From a virus, in IMG/VR virus record IMGVR_UViG_3300010354_000312, positions 1-33,461 of that record: 33,461 nt of DNA; one strand, 5' to 3'. Position 1 is the first letter of the stretch. Each line of letters starts with the position of its first letter. The notes below the pieces were generated by a model, which was given only the letters and a program-made list of their open reading frames with translations, made no database searches and was not told the DNA's origin. A program made the position numbers and the translations under genes. This document shows, in pieces, positions 31,901 through 33,461 of the stretch.

Positions 31901-32683
31901 GGACATCGTGGCCGCCACGATTTGCTTTACGCTCAGGAGCCCATCGTCGGTTTGCTGGCGGATTTGCTCTGCCGCCCCGCCTGCGCCCATCACACCCTCG
32001 CCGAGCGCAGCTGCCAACCAGGGGGCCGCCTTTGGGGCGTATTTCAGAAACTGCTTACCCCAGAAGCTCCCGCCCAACATCTGTGGCACCGATTCAACGG
32101 CGGTGTTGGCGATGGTGCTGGGGTTCTGAAGGGCTGCCGCGGCGGTGGAGACAAAGTCCTCCGCCTCTTGAACTACCAGGTTCGCTTGCTGTTGGGCGGG
32201 CGAGTACAACGAATCGAGAATTTCTTGGGTCTCGCGAAACTTGATGCCGGACTGTTCGACCAGCTTGCCTGCGTAGCCAAAGGTCGGAATGTTGGCCAGG
32301 CCGACAAAGGATTCCGGCAGTCCGACGGCGGCCTTTAGCGCGGTGACTCCTGCATCCCCTAGCGTGCCCATGACGGTTCGATCAAACGCCTTCTCCACCG
32401 CGGCCAGGCTCTTGGCATCGGTTGCGGCCAGTCGCGCCTTGTCAGAGTCAGACAGCCAACTGCGAAGGACGGGCGCCTTCTCGGTGAACAGGTCCACGTC
32501 CTCGGCTTTAGCCCGCGCCTTGTAATCGTCAGGCGCGGAGCGAATCACAGGGACCGGCACGCTGTAGCGTTTTGCGAGCTTGAAATATTCCGCCTCTTGG
32601 GCCGGGTTGGCGTCGGCGTTCAGGCGAACGGCCAGGGAGGGGTTTGGCTTTGGGTCCTCAAAGAGGTCGGAATAATCGCTCAT
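23000..32683 (-). CDS. giant polyvalent/internal virion (ejection) protein
   Basis: This one frame encodes 3,227 residues. The N-terminus (about 1-400) is helical with G/A-rich hydrophobic stretches. About 600-725 is an ART-like module (VEGFHFSNEP, AYFYVDKGTGINPEAG). About 800-1250 holds NLYGEFGQLTMDRWW. A G/S-rich linker lies at about 1294-1361. VHDAFGHGLEG and ETRGQNSWLNFGPHG lie at about 1510-1560. A ParB-like domain (IPLTEVTLQDS, YVAEGQHRAYALRQLG) spans about 1645-1728. A zincin motif HETGH lies at 1762-1766, and a second ART-like module (VLYHSTLADIKGF) at about 1855-1935. Helical regions with hydrophobic segments follow, with an EF-hand-like loop near 3084. This matches ejected polyvalent proteins that enter the cell with the DNA. 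Confidence 0.88.
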   Translation of the reverse strand: MSDYSDLFEDPKPNPSLAVRLNADANPAQEAEYFKLAKRYSVPVPVIRSAPDDYKARAKAEDVDLFTEKAPVLRSWLSDSDKARLAATDAKSLAAVEKAFDRTVMGTLGDAGVTALKAAVGLPESFVGLANIPTFGYAGKLVEQSGIKFRETQEILDSLYSPAQQQANLVVQEAEDFVSTAAAALQNPSTIANTAVESVPQMLGGSFWGKQFLKYAPKAAPWLAAALGEGVMGAGGAAEQIRQQTDDGLLSVKQIVAATMSGAGTALFGAVGGWVSSKRGLADIDTALVRNGLDQATASAAKQGFISSIAKAGISEGLFEELPQSVQETMWQNWATDKPLGQGVGKAAAMGLLAGLATGGVVQGTRNVLERQMDTTSAEQHAQRLQEQMAAAMQATLREQSPEEFRSLVQSMAEGTNGAPSEVYIDAGVLNQLAPELLAQMPASVQEQLAAQVTEDTLISVPVGDVLTVAPGTPLEQFFIENARVAGPNSMSLAEAKDASAKAQEFLQQEAKRVIDQAQDQRAMQESSDRVKQGVLDQLNAAGRFRAQVNEAYATWTTAFYTTMAGRLGITPEQMAERYPLRITAQSGQGETLKAGKVGEIAVEGFHFSNEPRPQIDTAMFGTGLQGNNRDQYLNAADDRLRRRAYFYVDKGTGINPEAGVGGIAQKAQLTNVYDADADPLRLKKGGQLAFESAVLDAGFSGYLTRMEGTQSGQVIMLGEQTIPTEAIGPATKLQGQVVPAPQARESKGRDAIVDALNAAKGLPSGSPTRARWSEILQAQLPEVHAALEAAGIFAGNANENLYKSDLVKAFEAATPAESYAQRAERPVPAAVSDAADVSNARVIAASRQWPSNRDFKMAIQAAVRAVTGTRDLRQDTPENRAYITRQMLKEAREAIITNANAIGWYDEKVTIALAVASVVHPELSTDEQARFAFTWALAVTSNGVKVDKNFEMANRAYGQWKASDADPAKRTMPTSGIGIGPTASKIHEALATYNNLSARWGYDKFKAFATTLQPNRQVKADFGRGVSGEGMDTMVYGAGVVGPKIGNGFFMNLYGEFGQLTMDRWWVRMWGRITGDLVEVDRDKIKASRDSFVSLIEMIKEDKAATRAVEQAIGTRLGKGNPVEMAKAIIKATSAENVRRALDDVLPATPEREAAAASARGKLKDFVSIGDELRKAAKAYYGNLDGQIEVPGGSRRRDMMRAVSQDVLTELQKDHPSLTMADFQALMWYPEKTLYDAAGAQEQDAEGYNDEEAPDYANAAVALARQQGISDDEINAAIERARSDIEARRLARGSGRATAGVQSPGGDGVGGNSGAGTSNQTGEVNGQLEQAGDRGGRSPGAGPAPLPGAPVIEGATGPDPRLASVAEQYARDNGINLKRQAEYVTVDPERAARIAAAYEAMQHNPQDPAVREAYDNLIRQTLAQYRALEAAGYKFWFIDPTNDPYKSPWDAMRDLRSTQTMGVFPTVAGFGSGATEVDVSDNPLMADTGITWAYGSPDGELKPVLANDLFRAVHDAFGHGLEGAGFRAQGEENAWQAHIRLFTGSAQGAITSETRGQNSWLNFGPHGATNQTAKVEDTVFADQKTGLMPEWTWSEGLVGDMAEQGVLEQRVEFPRIEDFQGLKLRRSSADIRVSAASAFADGPFTIQPGVREIPLTEVTLQDSAFLRSEPEQKRIAALAEQIKKNGSIEPLFVAQRADGSRYVAEGQHRAYALRQLGYTSVPARVMVEQGGELQQGPRGTFNPGTLELALNENADLSTFLHETGHFFLEVMADLATQPGAPADIQQDMAALMKWFGIKGDETVGGEDAGGVLNQAAAAGYAGQDSGEAAEWLAAVAKGLDMSTEGRMSRAKAMGFDTDTVLYHSTLADIKGFKPAGNFMGYTGTSGVSVTDNPEMASRYLDRFGEYGFVDGKPNQRFQKSVIPVFIKPGKVLARNEPFPMRPGLPLGAPLPAGYVPEHKKMGYDTLVRDDAISRKGSVKHSDAKNAIRGKEYVLADPSQLRSVFAAFDPDNAASVNLLAQDGNLPTDNTQPAGRTPLEVWNAMTLDQKRQYHERFAESFEQYLLEGKAPSVELQPLFRKFRAWMLNVYKSLKAFVAGHPDGNIQLSDEVRQVFDRMLASDVQIAEAERVAGLLPDDEATAEAMEKLTARSLRDLKWTVNARSRAIKALQKQAAELRKGVEEEVTLEVNAMPEFRAKAALDQIRKDTKAAPTDADLATIADSFGYPDADTMLQAIDAIGKKSDVIEGMTDQRMLEQHGDLVDQRSIEQAANEAVHNEARARSLATELKSQAEAINARTDTGQLNAAGNKITVNALLEAAKQFAANVVASTPLRDLKSKAAQHTAAERRAGKRWQEHTAKGETADAVKAKQDQMLNNSAAKAALEAQAEMRKILEFFKRVYKDGNEKIVEKGRDPDVVNAARAVLGAYGAAPKASKNAIEYLALVEKNDPAMFAALQPSVQGALNMAQPLESLTMEELRGLHEEIQAMWHLAKRSRMMEVDGNLIDMQEAEDELQARMQAIGVPDSIPGESSAITPSEKAKRTLQFAGSLLRRTEQWAAGMGKEFTRLVFQPIKQAADTYRTERVKYRKAYQALIDTVAPSLKKGLIEAPELRYTFGKGHNGIGHAELLHAVLHTGNESNKRKLLLGRGWATENADGTMDTSKWDAFVKRMQDTGLLTKAHYDFAQGVWDLLEQTKPAAQKTHRDVFGRYFAEVTADSFDTPFGSYRGGYVPAQADPRIVQDAALRDLATTENENMAFSFPGTNKGFTKGRVEYNRPLMLDLRTIGQHIDKVLLFTHMEPAVRDVNKLLSRKGVSYSLGRIDPTIYAGMLTPWLNRSARQIVETPIVGDGGISRVLSAARSRAGMALMFGNISNTLQQTTGFLTAMSKLKADGLQSQLTRSTAMFIAGPRKMARSVAAASPFMAARMENEISAINGAMDDILLDPSLYEKSQAWALKHSYFLQTAMANTMEPIIWTAGYNAALAKNMDDAEAVKYADSLIRQTQGSTLPEDVSRIETGPAYARVFTQFVGYFNMMANTNATALKQIAQEQGLRKGAGKALGIVTLGMLAPLWMAEAIAIAMRGGPEDKDDDGYLDDWLAAVFGMGTIKGTLAMVPFIGQLANAAINRFNSNPADDKMSLSPAVSLLESAVGVPLDVYNAIADPDKLNARNAVRDVASAVSIVTGLPAIAFARPIGYLAGMEDDKISPTGPGDLARGLLTGTPSPESKQ

Positions 32684-33461
32684 CGTGCAAACCTTTTCTG
32701 TTCGAGGCCGCGCTGGTAGGCGCGCTCGACTGCTCGCATTCTTTCGGTTTCGTTCCCGTATATGCCGCCACGGGGGTGCATTGCGTCGTATTGCTTTTCC
32801 AGGTCCGCACGAATGCCTGCGGGGATCTTGTCGAACGGGGTGCTGATGAACGTCTTACCCGCCAGGGTTGGATCGGTCGCAATCTGATATCCACGTTTGA
32901 CGTTCTTGCCAATGCCCAAAAACCCGCTGCCCTGTTCGTAACCTTCTCGCAGCATGTCCATGCCGATCTCCCGCATTTGCGCAGGAGTCAGAGGCCGATC
33001 TGGCTGGGCCCGCTGGGCGTCGTCCAGGGCCTGGGTCAGGGCGCCCATGAAATTTTCGTAGTCCTGCGCCTTCTTGCTGCCCTCTTTTGGCGTCAGGTCA
33101 ATTCCCGAGGCCAGAATGGTTCCCTTCACCATGTCGACTGTTTGCTTCAGTTGGCGCTGAGAGTTGAGCGCCTTCGCATCGCTCCTGCTGATGCTGCCCT
33201 GAATTTCTGTCAAATGGTTCAACTGGGCGCGGCTGACGTAGGGCTGAATCTTGGTCAGGTCGAGATTGGCGAATTCGGCGGGGTTATCCATCGCCATCCG
33301 GCGGTAGGTGTAGTAACGACCAAACTCCTCGGGGTCCTGCTTTCCTTCGGCGTCTGCTTTCGCCTGGCGGGCCTTCGCCTGCAACCAGTCGCGCATCTGC
33401 CTCTCCTCCTCGGGCGCGCGGGCGCGAAGCGCCTGCTGTATCGAGGGATCGATTCCGTTGA
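32680..33461 (-). CDS. internal virion protein-like, 5' end beyond right edge (partial)
   Basis: The frame is open through the right edge, with NGIDPSIQQALRARAPEEER preceding the internal methionine at 33396, so the true start is outside the window. About 260 residues are visible. They are helical and charged (WLQAKARQAKADAEGK, YYTYRRMAMDNPAEFANLDL) with a C-terminal GFLGIGKNVKRGYQ and PFDKIPAGIRADLEKQYD. The stop overlaps the giant gene's ATG (ATGA). A role as internal core or ejection protein is inferred from position and composition; no family motif is decisive. Confidence 0.7.
   Translation of the reverse strand, partial: NGIDPSIQQALRARAPEEERQMRDWLQAKARQAKADAEGKQDPEEFGRYYTYRRMAMDNPAEFANLDLTKIQPYVSRAQLNHLTEIQGSISRSDAKALNSQRQLKQTVDMVKGTILASGIDLTPKEGSKKAQDYENFMGALTQALDDAQRAQPDRPLTPAQMREIGMDMLREGYEQGSGFLGIGKNVKRGYQIATDPTLAGKTFISTPFDKIPAGIRADLEKQYDAMHPRGGIYGNETERMRAVERAYQRGLEQKRFAR

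Noticed and set aside
1-33461. tRNA genes, insertion sequences, integrase or attachment sites
   Set aside because: No cloverleaf, transposase, integrase motif or convincing att core was found by eye; absence is limited to this window and to visual search.

Overview
The window is most of a tailed, double-stranded DNA phage (or prophage) with the gene content of a podovirus. It carries a T7-like head-to-tail connector (portal), a large terminase, a 3,227-residue internal virion or ejection protein, a short tail-fibre gene and a lysis cassette. The GC-rich sequence, and the gene set PrimPol-helicase / DUF2800 / DUF2815 / family A polymerase / VRR-NUC / SNF2 together with a GH108 endolysin, suggest a temperate podovirus of a betaproteobacterium (Burkholderiales-like host). 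The host is an inference from gene style and no search was run. No capsid, tail-tube or integrase gene is visible. Both ends of the window cut through minus-strand structural genes, so those genes probably lie outside, and the two edges probably belong to one continuous late region of a circular or circularly permuted genome.

Layout. (1) 1-7935, minus strand: a Cro/YdaS-like regulator starts a chain of overlapping small genes. A structured leader (6993-7080) follows, then a small gene and a PrimPol-PriCT-AAA helicase. After a GTTGC-repeat region (4624-4740) come an HTH protein, small and large terminase, a small proline-rich protein, portal, spike base protein and a head-spike fibre gene open at the left edge. 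(2) 7936-8001: a divergent control region with promoters giving leaderless or nearly leaderless mRNAs. (3) 8002-18757+, plus strand: a CI-like repressor without a peptidase domain, small membrane and hypothetical proteins, then the replication/recombination module (DUF2800 nuclease, DUF2815 ssDNA-binding protein, polymerase, VRR-NUC, winged-helix and zinc-ribbon proteins, SNF2 helicase, DUF3310). An iteron-like array follows, and then three related leader cassettes that each precede a different small gene. (4) 18883-33461, minus strand, convergent: a glycine-rich tail protein with an in-frame amber codon, a tail protein, holin, GH108 endolysin, a coiled-coil membrane protein, an SGNH-hydrolase tail fibre, the giant polyvalent/ejection protein, and a virion gene open at the right edge.

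How it fits together. The CI-like and Cro-like proteins at the divergent switch probably choose between lysogeny and lytic growth. A family of TAGCA-N2-TGCTA palindromes recurs over the -10 boxes of plus-strand promoters (8646, 9745, 14289), in a bare copy at 17323, and as triple half-sites in the three leader cassettes. This looks like one regulon controlled by one DNA-binding protein. Replication functions are split between two arms: primase-helicase on the minus strand, polymerase, ssDNA-binding protein and nucleases on the plus strand. The most unusual features are the repeated leader cassettes at 17.3-18.76 kb, the interleaved inverted repeats ahead of the primase genes, the amber-interrupted tail gene, and the multi-domain giant protein.
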